Source of the DNA: an uncultured Bacteroidia bacterium
GTDB taxonomy: Bacteria; Bacteroidota; Bacteroidia; J057; CALLMJ01
Direction: 5' to 3'
Assembly: GCA_938005475.1 (NCBI GenBank)
Contig: CALLNY010000021.1
Coordinates: forward strand, 1-39,107
Length of the DNA: 39,107 nt
Within the stretch, counting starts at the first letter, position 1. Each line of letters opens with the position of its first letter. This document shows, piece after piece, positions 32,479 through 39,107 of the stretch. A program made the translations under genes and the position numbers. The notes beneath the pieces are model-generated. The model made no database searches, was not told where the DNA came from, and was given only the letters and a program-made list of their open reading frames with translations.

Positions 32479-33497
32479 GATAAATGAATCAAGTGTTGGT
32501 TATTTTTGACTAACTCAACTAGTTGTTTTTCTGCATCATCAATAGTTAAATCATGGGTTTTAGCGCCAGCCGCATTATGATGACCTCCCCCACCGAAATG
32601 CTTCGCAAAATAAATCGCCGGAACTTCCCCCAATGAACGAAAGCTAAATTTGGTATATCCATCCTCTTCCGTCAGATAGCAAGCTAAATCAATACCTCTT
32701 ATACTTAAAGCATAATTCACAATTCCTTCGGAATCACCCTCTTTTAGATGATATTTTTGCTTGTCAGAGAAAGTTTGTTTGAAATAAGCAAATCTCAAAT
32801 CTTTATGTACCACTAGACGCTCTTTAAGCATGTGCCCCAAAAAACGTAGACGTTCTTCTGAATTATTATTAAATAAACTATTATGAATTTTAAGGGGCTG
32901 AATATCTTTTTGAAGCAGTTTACCAGCAATTTCATGTACTCTTTCCGATAATGCATAACGAAAACAGCCCGTATCCGTTACAATTCCCGTATATAAACAT
33001 TTTGCACATTCAATGTTAATAAAGTTCAACCAATCCAACGTTTCAATTAAACGATAAACCATCTCACAAGTAGAAGACGCTTTATTATCATGAAAAATCA
33101 TATCCGCAAAAGGCTCGGGGGTTTCGTGATGGTCTACCATTAAAATAGGTATACTACTTTCCATAATTTTTTCAGATAATCCTTCCGCACGATTGATTGC
33201 ATTAAAATCTAAACAAGCTATGAGCCTTGTGTTCCAAAATAAGTTCTCTAATTGTGAGGTATCTAATTGATTAGCAATATAAACCTTTTCTATATCAGGT
33301 AACCAGTCCAGATAATAAGGATACTCGTCAGGAGATAAAATAAAAGGTTGATGCCCAAGGGCTTTTAAAAAATGATAAAAACCTAAGGTAGACCCTATGG
33401 CATCTCCATCAGGACTTACATGGGGAATAATCATAATCTTTTGTTTATTTTTTTTTAAATATATTTTTAGTCTGTTAATATTAATAACGGTAAACAT
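32475..33497 (-). CDS. DHH/DHHA1 phosphoesterase, NrnA-like oligoribonuclease/pAp phosphatase
   Basis: A 340-residue DHH-superfamily phosphoesterase. The NrnA family degrades nanoRNA and removes 3'-phosphate from pAp; some members cleave cyclic dinucleotide products. Motif I is HVSPDGDAIGS (His26, Asp30, Asp32), motif II is CLDFN, the DHH signature is VDHHETP, and the DHHA1 motif is FGGGGHHNAAGA near the C-terminus. All active-site residues are present. The start was set at the ATG at 33497. A longer frame starting with TTG at 33626 would run through the preceding DCC gene and add an implausible 43 residues. It begins 7 nt after that gene's stop and ends overlapping the GNAT gene. Confidence 0.92.
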   Translation of the reverse strand: MFTVININRLKIYLKKNKQKIMIIPHVSPDGDAIGSTLGFYHFLKALGHQPFILSPDEYPYYLDWLPDIEKVYIANQLDTSQLENLFWNTRLIACLDFNAINRAEGLSEKIMESSIPILMVDHHETPEPFADMIFHDNKASSTCEMVYRLIETLDWLNFINIECAKCLYTGIVTDTGCFRYALSERVHEIAGKLLQKDIQPLKIHNSLFNNNSEERLRFLGHMLKERLVVHKDLRFAYFKQTFSDKQKYHLKEGDSEGIVNYALSIRGIDLACYLTEEDGYTKFSFRSLGEVPAIYFAKHFGGGGHHNAAGAKTHDLTIDDAEKQLVELVKNNQHLIHLS

Positions 33498-33504
33498 AAA
33501 AAAA

Positions 33505-33900
33505 TTAAATAAAACGTTCTTTTTCAGCAGGTGTGAGAATTCTACATATTTCCTTTTTATTAAACCAGCGATAACGATTTGCCGCAAATTTAGTATAAAA
33601 ATAATCACGTATGAATTTAGGTACAATAAAAAAAATAGTAAGCAAGTTCCAGGGGAAACCCATGATTTGAGAGGTTTTTAATACTGCATTACTTTTCGTA
33701 TAGGCTTTCTTTTGATAAATCAGTACAACAGTTGATAGTTCTTCAGTATTAAGCCCATAGCTATGCAATAATGCTTTTCCTTTCTCTGATTGTAAAGAAC
33801 AAAATAAAATAGAATGACTTCGGTCATTCTTTAAAAGAAAGTTTACACTCGCACTACAAAAATTACATACTCCATCAAAAATTAAAATCGGCTTTTCCAT
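33505..33900 (-). CDS. DCC family thiol-disulfide oxidoreductase (DUF393)
   Basis: A 131-residue thioredoxin-like protein named for its D-x-x-C-x-x-C motif, here Asp9, Cys12 and Cys15 in FDGVCNFC. The rest is typical of the family, including PWNLLTIFFIVPKFIRDYFY and the terminal RYRWFNKKEICRILTP. Predicted to be a redox protein, but the biological role is not established. The ATG at 33900 is preferred over an in-frame TTG two codons upstream. First gene of the five-gene minus-strand operon, divergent from the DUF1571/LysM gene. Confidence 0.9.
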   Translation of the reverse strand: MEKPILIFDGVCNFCSASVNFLLKNDRSHSILFCSLQSEKGKALLHSYGLNTEELSTVVLIYQKKAYTKSNAVLKTSQIMGFPWNLLTIFFIVPKFIRDYFYTKFAANRYRWFNKKEICRILTPAEKERFI

Positions 33901-33954
33901 AAACAATTTAACGAAAAACTGATAAAAAAGTTTAGTTCGCTAAAATAAAAAAAG

Positions 33955-33982
33955 TTTGGTCTTAAATTTGAAGTTATCTTTG
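33955..33982 (+). promoter_or_regulatory. Candidate promoter of the DUF1571/LysM gene
   Basis: TTTG (33955-33958), 16 nt, then TATCTTTG (33975-33982). The ATG is 21 nt downstream. A second box, TAAATTTG (33963-33970), lies just upstream, so the exact start is uncertain. Confidence 0.5.
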
Positions 33983-34003
33983 CGGTTAAGTTATTGAATA
34001 ATT

Positions 34004-34846
34004 ATGTTTCGGCTAACTCTGTTTTTAATTTTAATTTTTATTAATTTTTCTATCTATTCACAAATAACACAAAAGGAAGTTATCGATAAACTGATAGCGG
34101 CTTCTGAACAAATAAAAACGTTGAAGTACACCCTCAAAAAATGGGAACGTATTGAAGGAAAAATGGAATTCGGTCATTTAATGTGTAAGTTACAACGTAA
34201 TCCCCTTAAAATTTATATTTATAATTACGCTCCTGATGTTGGAGCAGAAGTTTTATATTTTGGGGGCAATAAAACTGCATTAGTGAATCCTAATAAATTT
34301 CCATATATTAATCTTAATCTAGATATTGATGGTTCACTACTACGTAATAAACAACATCATAATGTTACATCTTCAGGTTTTGATTATATGGCAGAGTTAT
34401 TAAAAAATGCAAAAAAAAAGTTTGCTAATGATATAGATAAAAGTCTAAAATTAGAAGGAACAATTAAATGGAATAATAAAGATTGTTATAAGGTTGTTAT
34501 GGAAAACCCACGTTATGCAATACAATCTTACACCATGCAACCTAACGAAACAGTTCTACAAGTAGCACAAAAATTGTATGTATCAGAATATAAAATCGTA
34601 GAGCTTAACAAAGGTATCGTCTCCGACCCACTAAGTAAAGCACCAGGTAAAACTATCAAAGTACCTTCAGATTATGGAAAACGTATTGTTTTGTATATTG
34701 ATAAACAGAGTTTTTTGCCTGTCGTTCAGTTTGTTTATGATGAAATTGGATTATTTGAGCAGTACGAGTATTACGATTTAGAAATCAATCCAAAATTCCC
34801 TGAAAAAGAATTTACAAAAGAATTTGAAGGTTACAAATTTAAATGA
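34004..34846 (+). CDS. Secreted DUF1571-type protein with an internal LysM-like segment
   Basis: A 280-residue envelope protein with a Sec signal peptide (MFRLTLFLILIFINFSIYSQ). Residues 25-175 and 226-280 resemble the DUF1571/LolA-like half-barrel (KTLKYTLKKWERIEG, YNYAPDVGAEVLY, LKLEGTIKWNNKDCYKV, then VLYIDKQSFLPVVQFVYDEIGLFEQYEYYDL). Between them, about 176-222, is a LysM-like module: YTMQPNETVLQVAQKLYVSE, YKIVELNKG, then PGKTIKVPSDYG. LysM binds peptidoglycan, so the protein may sit between outer membrane and cell wall. The assignment is by pattern. The mature N-terminus has no lipobox Cys, so it is probably periplasmic. Divergent from the DCC operon. Confidence 0.75.
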   Translation: MFRLTLFLILIFINFSIYSQITQKEVIDKLIAASEQIKTLKYTLKKWERIEGKMEFGHLMCKLQRNPLKIYIYNYAPDVGAEVLYFGGNKTALVNPNKFPYINLNLDIDGSLLRNKQHHNVTSSGFDYMAELLKNAKKKFANDIDKSLKLEGTIKWNNKDCYKVVMENPRYAIQSYTMQPNETVLQVAQKLYVSEYKIVELNKGIVSDPLSKAPGKTIKVPSDYGKRIVLYIDKQSFLPVVQFVYDEIGLFEQYEYYDLEINPKFPEKEFTKEFEGYKFK

Positions 34847-35015
34847 TATAAGAAATAGAAAATTATGATTTTGCAGGGAAATTTAGTTTTTTTAGCTAAC
34901 AAAAAAATATTGCTATATCTTGTAAGTAATTTATTTAAAGGCAATCATTTTTATTGAAGTCAGGATTTGTTCTATTTATTTATTATGGTTTCCTAACAAT
35001 CTTTAAAGTTAATAA

Positions 35016-35129
35016 CTAAAACAACCACTGTACTATTTTGATGGTTAGTGCTAAAAATAGGCATAAGGGTAACAACTTTAATGATAAACCATCTAATGCA
35101 TTAGGAGTTTTAATTCTTGGTCGTACCAT
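35016..35129 (-). CDS. Candidate 37-residue single-span membrane peptide
   Basis: On the minus strand an ATG at 35129 opens a 37-codon frame ending in TAG at 35018-35016. The predicted peptide has a basic N-terminus (MVRPRIKTPNALDG) followed by a hydrophobic helix (LSLKLLPLCLFLALTIKIVQ) ending WLF, a layout of a type II single-span membrane protein. A perfect TATATTTG box lies 14 nt before the ATG with a TTTG 16 nt further up. The spacing from box to ATG is close to that of the divIVA gene (15 nt). The frame contains a CTAATGCATTAG palindrome (35093-35104), probably incidental. I do not know a homologue. Chance cannot be excluded for so short a frame. Confidence 0.5.
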   Translation of the reverse strand: MVRPRIKTPNALDGLSLKLLPLCLFLALTIKIVQWLF

Positions 35130-35143
35130 AATAATTTTATTTG

Positions 35144-35171
35144 CAAATATAAAACACTTAAACGTATCAAA
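35144..35171 (-). promoter_or_regulatory. Promoter of the 37-residue ORF
   Basis: On the minus strand, TTTG (35168-35171), 16 nt, then TATATTTG (35144-35151). The spacing is at the short end but the -7 box is perfect. Confidence 0.45.
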
Positions 35172-35233
35172 GTTTCATTAACTACTCAAATTACGGTTTA
35201 ATAGGTATCAATTTAGGTAAAAACACGGATGGG

Positions 35234-35713
35234 TCATTTTATTAATTTAAAAACAAGCGGCAACAAAAAATTTTCTATTCCTCTGGCTAACATGACTTTT
35301 CCAATTTCACCTTGCATGAGTACGAGAATGGGTTTACCAGTTAATTGTTCATATTCTAACATGACTTGCCTACATGCTCCACAAGGGAAGATAGGTTGAT
35401 TTAAAATAAAGGAAGGGGTTCTGGCTCGTATAGCAATAGCCTCGATTATGCTACCTTTTCCTACTGCTCCAACGTGAAATAATGCATTTCTTTCTGCACA
35501 AATACCAGAGGGATAAGCGGCATTCTCTTGGTTGTTCCCTACGATAATACTGCCGTCATTAAGCCTTACAGCCGCTCCTACAAAAAAATTAGAATAGGGG
35601 GCATAAGCATTTTGGGTGGCATCCAAAGCTTTCGCAAGTAATTCTTGATTTTCAAAAGATAGCTCGTCTGGCTCATATAACTCATAGCTTAAATTGAGTT
35701 CAATTTTATGCAT
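35234..35713 (-). CDS. cdd: Cytidine deaminase
   Basis: Deaminates cytidine and deoxycytidine to uridine and deoxyuridine in pyrimidine salvage. The 159-residue protein has the zinc site of the small tetrameric class: Cys72-Ala-Glu74 (GICAERNALFH) with the catalytic Glu, and Cys111/Cys114 (FPCGACRQVMLE). The substrate-binding NQENAAYPSG (61-70) and the AYAPYSNFFVGAA motif (36-48) are present. It is about 20 residues longer at the N-terminus than the Bacillus enzyme. It is the last gene of the fabG-rsgA-hslU-cdd series, 30 nt after hslU. Confidence 0.95.
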   Translation of the reverse strand: MHKIELNLSYELYEPDELSFENQELLAKALDATQNAYAPYSNFFVGAAVRLNDGSIIVGNNQENAAYPSGICAERNALFHVGAVGKGSIIEAIAIRARTPSFILNQPIFPCGACRQVMLEYEQLTGKPILVLMQGEIGKVMLARGIENFLLPLVFKLIK

Positions 35714-35743
35714 AGCAAGTTAGTTTTAATTTTTCTGTTGAAA

Positions 35744-37102
35744 TTATAAAATATATTGGGCTAAATCACGTTTTTTAACAATACTTCCGACTTTGTCTTG
35801 TACCATTTGTTGAGTTATAGTAATTTGGGAATCAGTTCTTAAATCGGGAACCTCAAATAATAAGTCTTCTAATAAATTACTTAGAATGGTATGTAATCTT
35901 CTTGCACCGATATTTTCTAATTCTTGATTAACTTCATAAGCGATTTCTGCGATGGCTTCAATAGCTTCAGGTTCAAATTGAAGTGTTAATCCTTCGGTGG
36001 CTAGAAGTGCTTGATATTGCTTCGTTAAAGCGTTTTGGGGTTCTGTAAGGATACGCACAAAGTCTTCCTTGGTTAGAGATTTTAGTTCTACACGTATAGG
36101 GAAACGCCCTTGGAACTCTGGAATTAAATCAGATGGTTTAGATAAATGAAAAGCTCCAGCCGCAATAAATAAAATGTGGTCTGTTTTTATTGAACCGTAT
36201 TTAGTATTAACGACACTTCCTTCTACGATAGGTAATAAATCTCGCTGCACGCCTTCCCTAGATACATCAGGCCCTCCGCTAGATTTATTAGAACTAGCTA
36301 CCTTATCTATTTCGTCAATAAAGATAATACCTGAATTTTGGACTTTTTCTAAGGCTTCTTTAATAACTAGTTCCATATCAATTAATTTTTGGGCTTCTTC
36401 TTCTGAAAAAATTTCGCGAGCCTCCGCTATTGTTACTGTTTTTTTCTTTTTCTTTTTGGGTATCATACTGGATAGAATATCTTGTAAACCATCAGGGGCA
36501 TCCATTCCCATAGGTCCTACAACCTGAACATGCGTGGTAGATACCATCACTTCAATTTCTATTTTTCTATCTTCAATTTCTTTATTTTTAATTTTTTGAC
36601 GGAATTTATCACGTGTTTTTTCATTGAGTTCTGCATCTTCTTTTTCTTGAGAAGACAAATTAAAACCGAAATGGTCTGAAGAGATAGGAGGGATTAAGAT
36701 ATCAAGAATCCGTTCTTCAGCGTTTTGTATTGCTTTAATACGATTTTCTGCTTTTTTGGATTCTTTGACCATGTTTATCCCTTGTTCTACTAAATCTCTT
36801 ACCATCGACTCCACATCTCTGCCAACATAACCTACCTCTGTGAATTTAGAGGCTTCTACTTTTACAAAAGGTGCGTCTGCCAATTTTGCTAGTCTACGAG
36901 CAATTTCCGTCTTCCCTACACCTGTAGGACCTATCATCAAAATGTTATTAGGGATAATATCTTGGCGTAAATCCGAAGGAGTTTGCATTCTACGCCAACG
37001 ATTCCTTAAAGCAATAGCAACCGCTTTCTTGGCTTCCTGTTGTCCAACTATATATTTATCTAATTCCGCTACTATTTTTACGGGTGTTAATGTTGATTTC
37101 AT
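35744..37102 (-). CDS. hslU: ATP-dependent protease ATPase subunit HslU
   Basis: The AAA+ unfoldase that feeds substrates to the HslV peptidase. The 452-residue length is normal. Walker A is GPTGVGKT (58-65), the pore loop is GYVGRDVE, Walker B is [10 protein letters not shown], and sensor/arginine-finger motifs follow ([14 protein letters not shown]). The I-domain contains the usual lysine-rich turn ([10 protein letters not shown]) before AREIF. The C-terminus (RDLAQYIL) is the tail that docks into HslV. No hslV gene is adjacent or in the window, although the two usually neighbour each other. rsgA ends 6 nt upstream and cdd begins 30 nt downstream, so it is inside an operon. Confidence 0.97.
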   Translation of the reverse strand: MKSTLTPVKIVAELDKYIVGQQEAKKAVAIALRNRWRRMQTPSDLRQDIIPNNILMIGPTGVGKTEIARRLAKLADAPFVKVEASKFTEVGYVGRDVESMVRDLVEQGINMVKESKKAENRIKAIQNAEERILDILIPPISSDHFGFNLSSQEKEDAELNEKTRDKFRQKIKNKEIEDRKIEIEVMVSTTHVQVVGPMGMDAPDGLQDILSSMIPKKKKKKTVTIAEAREIFSEEEAQKLIDMELVIKEALEKVQNSGIIFIDEIDKVASSNKSSGGPDVSREGVQRDLLPIVEGSVVNTKYGSIKTDHILFIAAGAFHLSKPSDLIPEFQGRFPIRVELKSLTKEDFVRILTEPQNALTKQYQALLATEGLTLQFEPEAIEAIAEIAYEVNQELENIGARRLHTILSNLLEDLLFEVPDLRTDSQITITQQMVQDKVGSIVKKRDLAQYIL

Positions 37103-37108
37103 TGTATT

Positions 37109-38038
37109 TTAATATTTTTGTTTGTTTTTAACTTCTTGATACATGGATAAATATGTATTATATCTTGTGCTTGCTATTTGTTTTTTTTCTACTGCTTTCA
37201 AAACTTCACAACCTGGCTCATGTATATGTGTGCAGTTCGCAAATTTACAAAATTTTGAATATTGTAACATTTCAGGGAAGTATTGGCAAATTTCATGGGG
37301 TTCAAAATCTACTAGATGAAACTCTCTCACGCCCGGTGCATCTATAATAAACCCACCAAAACTTAACGGAAACATTTCTACGTGCGTTGTAGTATGGCGC
37401 CCCTTCAAGGTCTGTTTAGAAATTTCTCCCGTTTTTAAATTTAATGAGGGTTCCACTTTATTGATTATACTTGACTTACCAACTCCCGATACGCCCCCTA
37501 CAAAGGTAATCTGATCTTTTAATTTTTGTTTTATTTTTTCTATGAAATTCTCCTCATAAATATTCCCAACTATTACTTCATAACCTGCTTGGGTATAAAT
37601 TTTTATGTAATCCTGTAATTGTATTTTTTGTTTTTCCTTTTTCAGGAGGTCTGTCTTGTTAAAAATTAAAAAAGCAGGAATATGATATGCAGCCACTGAA
37701 ACTAAAAAGCGGTCTATTGTATTAAGTGGTGTAAATGGGTATTCTAAGGATGCAATAAAAACCGCTTGGGTGATGTTGCTACCTAAAATTTGTACCTTAA
37801 AATCGCTGTGGGTAGATTTACGGATAATATAGTTTTGTCTTGGAAGAATTTCATCTATTACATAAATATCATTATCCTGAATCAAAGTAACCCAGTCTCC
37901 TACTGAAACAGGATTAGTTGCTTCTGATGCTTCTATGCGTAACCTTCCTCTTAAAGTAGCTTCAACAATTTGATGGTTCTCTAAACGAACTTTATAGAAT
38001 AAACCTGTGGATTTTTGTACTAATCCTTTGATTTTCAT
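37109..38038 (-). CDS. rsgA: Ribosome small subunit biogenesis GTPase RsgA
   Basis: A circularly permuted GTPase (YjeQ/RsgA) that checks late 30S subunit maturation. The 309 residues show an N-terminal OB-fold (GLVQKSTGLFYKVRLENHQI), then G4 NKTD (127-130), G1 GVSGVGKS (182-189), the permuted G2/G3 with DAPG (233-236), and the C-terminal zinc finger. The finger is Cys264-x4-Cys269-x-His271-x5-Cys277, exactly the family pattern. Second gene of the fabG-led operon, 8 nt after fabG and 6 nt before hslU. Confidence 0.97.
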   Translation of the reverse strand: MKIKGLVQKSTGLFYKVRLENHQIVEATLRGRLRIEASEATNPVSVGDWVTLIQDNDIYVIDEILPRQNYIIRKSTHSDFKVQILGSNITQAVFIASLEYPFTPLNTIDRFLVSVAAYHIPAFLIFNKTDLLKKEKQKIQLQDYIKIYTQAGYEVIVGNIYEENFIEKIKQKLKDQITFVGGVSGVGKSSIINKVEPSLNLKTGEISKQTLKGRHTTTHVEMFPLSFGGFIIDAPGVREFHLVDFEPHEICQYFPEMLQYSKFCKFANCTHIHEPGCEVLKAVEKKQIASTRYNTYLSMYQEVKNKQKY

Positions 38039-38046
38039 TAAATTGA

Positions 38047-38790
38047 TTACATATTCATACCACCATCTACTTGAATTACTTGCCCTGTAATATAACTTGC
38101 TTTATCACTGGCTAAAAAAACACATATATTAGCAATATCATCTACTTGACCAGGTCTATTCAAGGGAATATCGGAAAGCCATTTTTGTAGTTCCTGCTCG
38201 GGTAAATTTTCCGTCATTTCTGTTTGAATAAATCCTGGTGCAACAACGTTACAACGTATGTTACGGGAGCCTAATTCTTTCGCAATGGATTTGGAAAGTC
38301 CAATAAGACCTGCTTTTGAAGCGGCATAGTTTGCTTGTCCTGCATTCCCACTTACTCCAACTACTGACCCCATATTGATAATTATTCCATTTCGTTGTTT
38401 TAACATGGGTTTTATTGCCGCTTTACAATAGTTAAATGCACTCTTTAAATTATTATCTATGACAAAGTCCCACTGTTCTTCTGTTAAACGTAGCAATAAG
38501 TTATCCTTTGTAATTCCTGCATTGTTAATAAGCACATCCAGCCTTTGTTCACTTTTAACAATCTCCTCCACAACTTCTTGAGCTCGTTGAAAATCCGAAG
38601 CGTCTGCTTGAAAAGCACCCACTTGAATACCTTTACTTTGTAGTTCTCGAATAATCTCTTCCGCTTTAGTTTGAGACCCTAAATACGTAAAATAAACTTT
38701 TGCTCCCTCATGCGCACACTTAAACACTATCGCTTTGCCAATTCCCCGCGATCCTCCTGTCACTAATACTATTTTTCCTGAAAGTTCCAT
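38047..38790 (-). CDS. fabG: 3-oxoacyl-[acyl-carrier-protein] reductase FabG
   Basis: NADPH-dependent reduction of 3-oxoacyl-ACP in fatty-acid elongation. The 247-residue short-chain dehydrogenase has the cofactor loop TGGSRGIGKA (11-20) and NNAG (89-92). The catalytic Ser142, Tyr155 and Lys159 lie in NMGSVVGVSGNAG and QANYAASKAG. The C-terminal SDKASYITGQVIQVDGGMNM is diagnostic of FabG. Other SDR functions are possible but this C-terminus makes FabG the best call. It heads the operon and has a TATTTTTG box 17 nt upstream. Confidence 0.95.
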   Translation of the reverse strand: MELSGKIVLVTGGSRGIGKAIVFKCAHEGAKVYFTYLGSQTKAEEIIRELQSKGIQVGAFQADASDFQRAQEVVEEIVKSEQRLDVLINNAGITKDNLLLRLTEEQWDFVIDNNLKSAFNYCKAAIKPMLKQRNGIIINMGSVVGVSGNAGQANYAASKAGLIGLSKSIAKELGSRNIRCNVVAPGFIQTEMTENLPEQELQKWLSDIPLNRPGQVDDIANICVFLASDKASYITGQVIQVDGGMNM

Positions 38791-38807
38791 TTATCTCTAA
38801 TAATATG

Positions 38808-38815
38808 CAAAAATA
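38808..38815 (-). promoter_or_regulatory. fabG operon -7 box
   Basis: On the minus strand TATTTTTG, ending 17 nt before the fabG ATG. The upstream TTTG is degenerate (TTTAG), so the promoter is only partly supported. Confidence 0.45.
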
Positions 38816-38848
38816 ATAGTTTTTTATCTAAACTTGGAATATTTACTT

Positions 38849-39107
38849 TCATTTTTGTATATTAGTCATCACTTCCTTCACATACAACTGTTCCTTCACT
38901 GCTACTACCGTCAGTAAATGCATATTAGGGCGTTCTTGTAACGCTTTATCACTTTCGTAATATCCTAAAAGCTGTGTTTTCGCTTCCTGTTGTACCTTCT
39001 CTAACTCATGAGCTTGCTCTTTCTTCAAATACTTTAATTCTATCACATATTGATGATGCGGTGGATTATTCGGCTTATTGAACAAAATCAAATCAGGATA
39101 ACCCCCA
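38849..39107 (-). CDS. PD-(D/E)XK nuclease family protein, C-terminal part (runs off window)
   Basis: The last 85 or so codons of a gene that enters from beyond 39107. The frame is open to the edge, so the in-frame TTG at 39091 is not the start. The nuclease signature is complete: G-Y-P-D-L just inside the edge, with the metal-binding Asp, and IELKYLKK with the E-x-K pair. Then come a helical stretch (AQLL-like QEAKTQLLGYYESDKAL) and a final beta strand. This matches the C-terminal nuclease domain (PF08011 type) found behind AAA-ATPase-like domains, the same architecture expected for the gene at the left edge. Confidence 0.85.
   Translation of the reverse strand, partial: GGYPDLILFNKPNNPPHHQYVIELKYLKKEQAHELEKVQQEAKTQLLGYYESDKALQERPNMHLLTVVAVKEQLYVKEVMTNIQK

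Larger units (their letters stand above)
34847..35233. other. Convergent intergenic region with one small ORF
   Basis: This 387-nt gap between the LysM-like gene and cdd holds the 37-codon ORF annotated at 35016-35129 (minus) with its promoter box. The left half (34847-35015) is AT-rich and contains no structure I can defend. A 30-codon plus-strand ORF at 34865 has no promoter and is probably chance. Confidence 0.5.

Noticed and set aside
33498-33626. Longer N-terminus for the NrnA-like gene from a TTG at 33626
   Set aside because: The extension runs through the DCC oxidoreductase gene and does not match the family; the ATG at 33497 gives the normal start.
34865-34957. 30-codon plus-strand ORF in the gap after the LysM-like gene
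   Set aside because: No promoter box or spacing support, low-complexity AT-rich sequence; chance is likely.
35093-35104. CTAATGCATTAG perfect palindrome as an operator
   Set aside because: It falls inside the candidate small coding frame with no promoter position relationship; a 12-bp AT-rich palindrome is expected by chance.

Overview
The window looks like chromosomal DNA of an AT-rich member of the phylum Bacteroidota, probably an aerobe in the Cytophagales/Chitinophagales range. Three things point there. It carries type IX secretion system (T9SS) components: a PorU-like sortase and a secreted protein with a T9SS C-terminal sorting domain. Upstream of many genes there is a Bacteroidota-type promoter (TTTG, about 16-22 nt, TAnnTTTG). 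Start codons lack Shine-Dalgarno sequences. I see no tRNA, rRNA, CRISPR array, insertion sequence or prophage. The content is mostly core genome, with a few accessory-looking spots.

Layout, left to right. 1-512 is the N-terminal part of an AAA-ATPase-like/PD-(D/E)XK nuclease protein. It is divergent from recQ (735-2909), which is followed by two uncharacterised small genes and a clear intrinsic terminator near 4000. On the minus strand are a deoxynucleoside kinase and the very large porU. Divergent from porU is a plus-strand run of recJ, a T9SS-exported protein and comM; the first two overlap by 4 nt. A polytopic GT-C-like membrane protein (minus) then faces an operon of a DivIVA-like coiled-coil protein, dCTP deaminase and lpxD.

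From 19.8 to 23.9 kb are cytochrome c oxidase subunits II and I and heme A synthase, with no subunit III in the window. An AT-rich methyltransferase/glycosyltransferase pair follows. On the minus strand, an efflux operon (periplasmic adaptor, then RND pump) is followed by a TetR regulator whose start region contains a perfect palindrome. A tightly packed minus-strand operon comes next: DCC oxidoreductase, NrnA-like DHH phosphoesterase, GNAT, an 89-aa unknown and an MBL-fold hydrolase. Divergent from it is a secreted DUF1571/LysM-like protein. The last block is the minus-strand operon fabG-rsgA-hslU-cdd. The window closes with the C-terminal nuclease part of a second AAA-like/PD-(D/E)XK protein.

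Several genes are better started at an internal ATG than at an upstream TTG, because the TTG lies in a promoter box or inside a neighbouring gene. This applies to the genes at 3512, 9773 (minus), 17617, 33497 (minus) and 33900 (minus). The least expected items are a 37-codon membrane-peptide ORF with its own promoter box at 35016-35129, the operator-like palindrome at the tetR start, and the secreted protein wedged between recJ and comM. A 12-bp inverted repeat also sits between the divergent nuclease gene and recQ. I found no obviously new multi-gene defence system.
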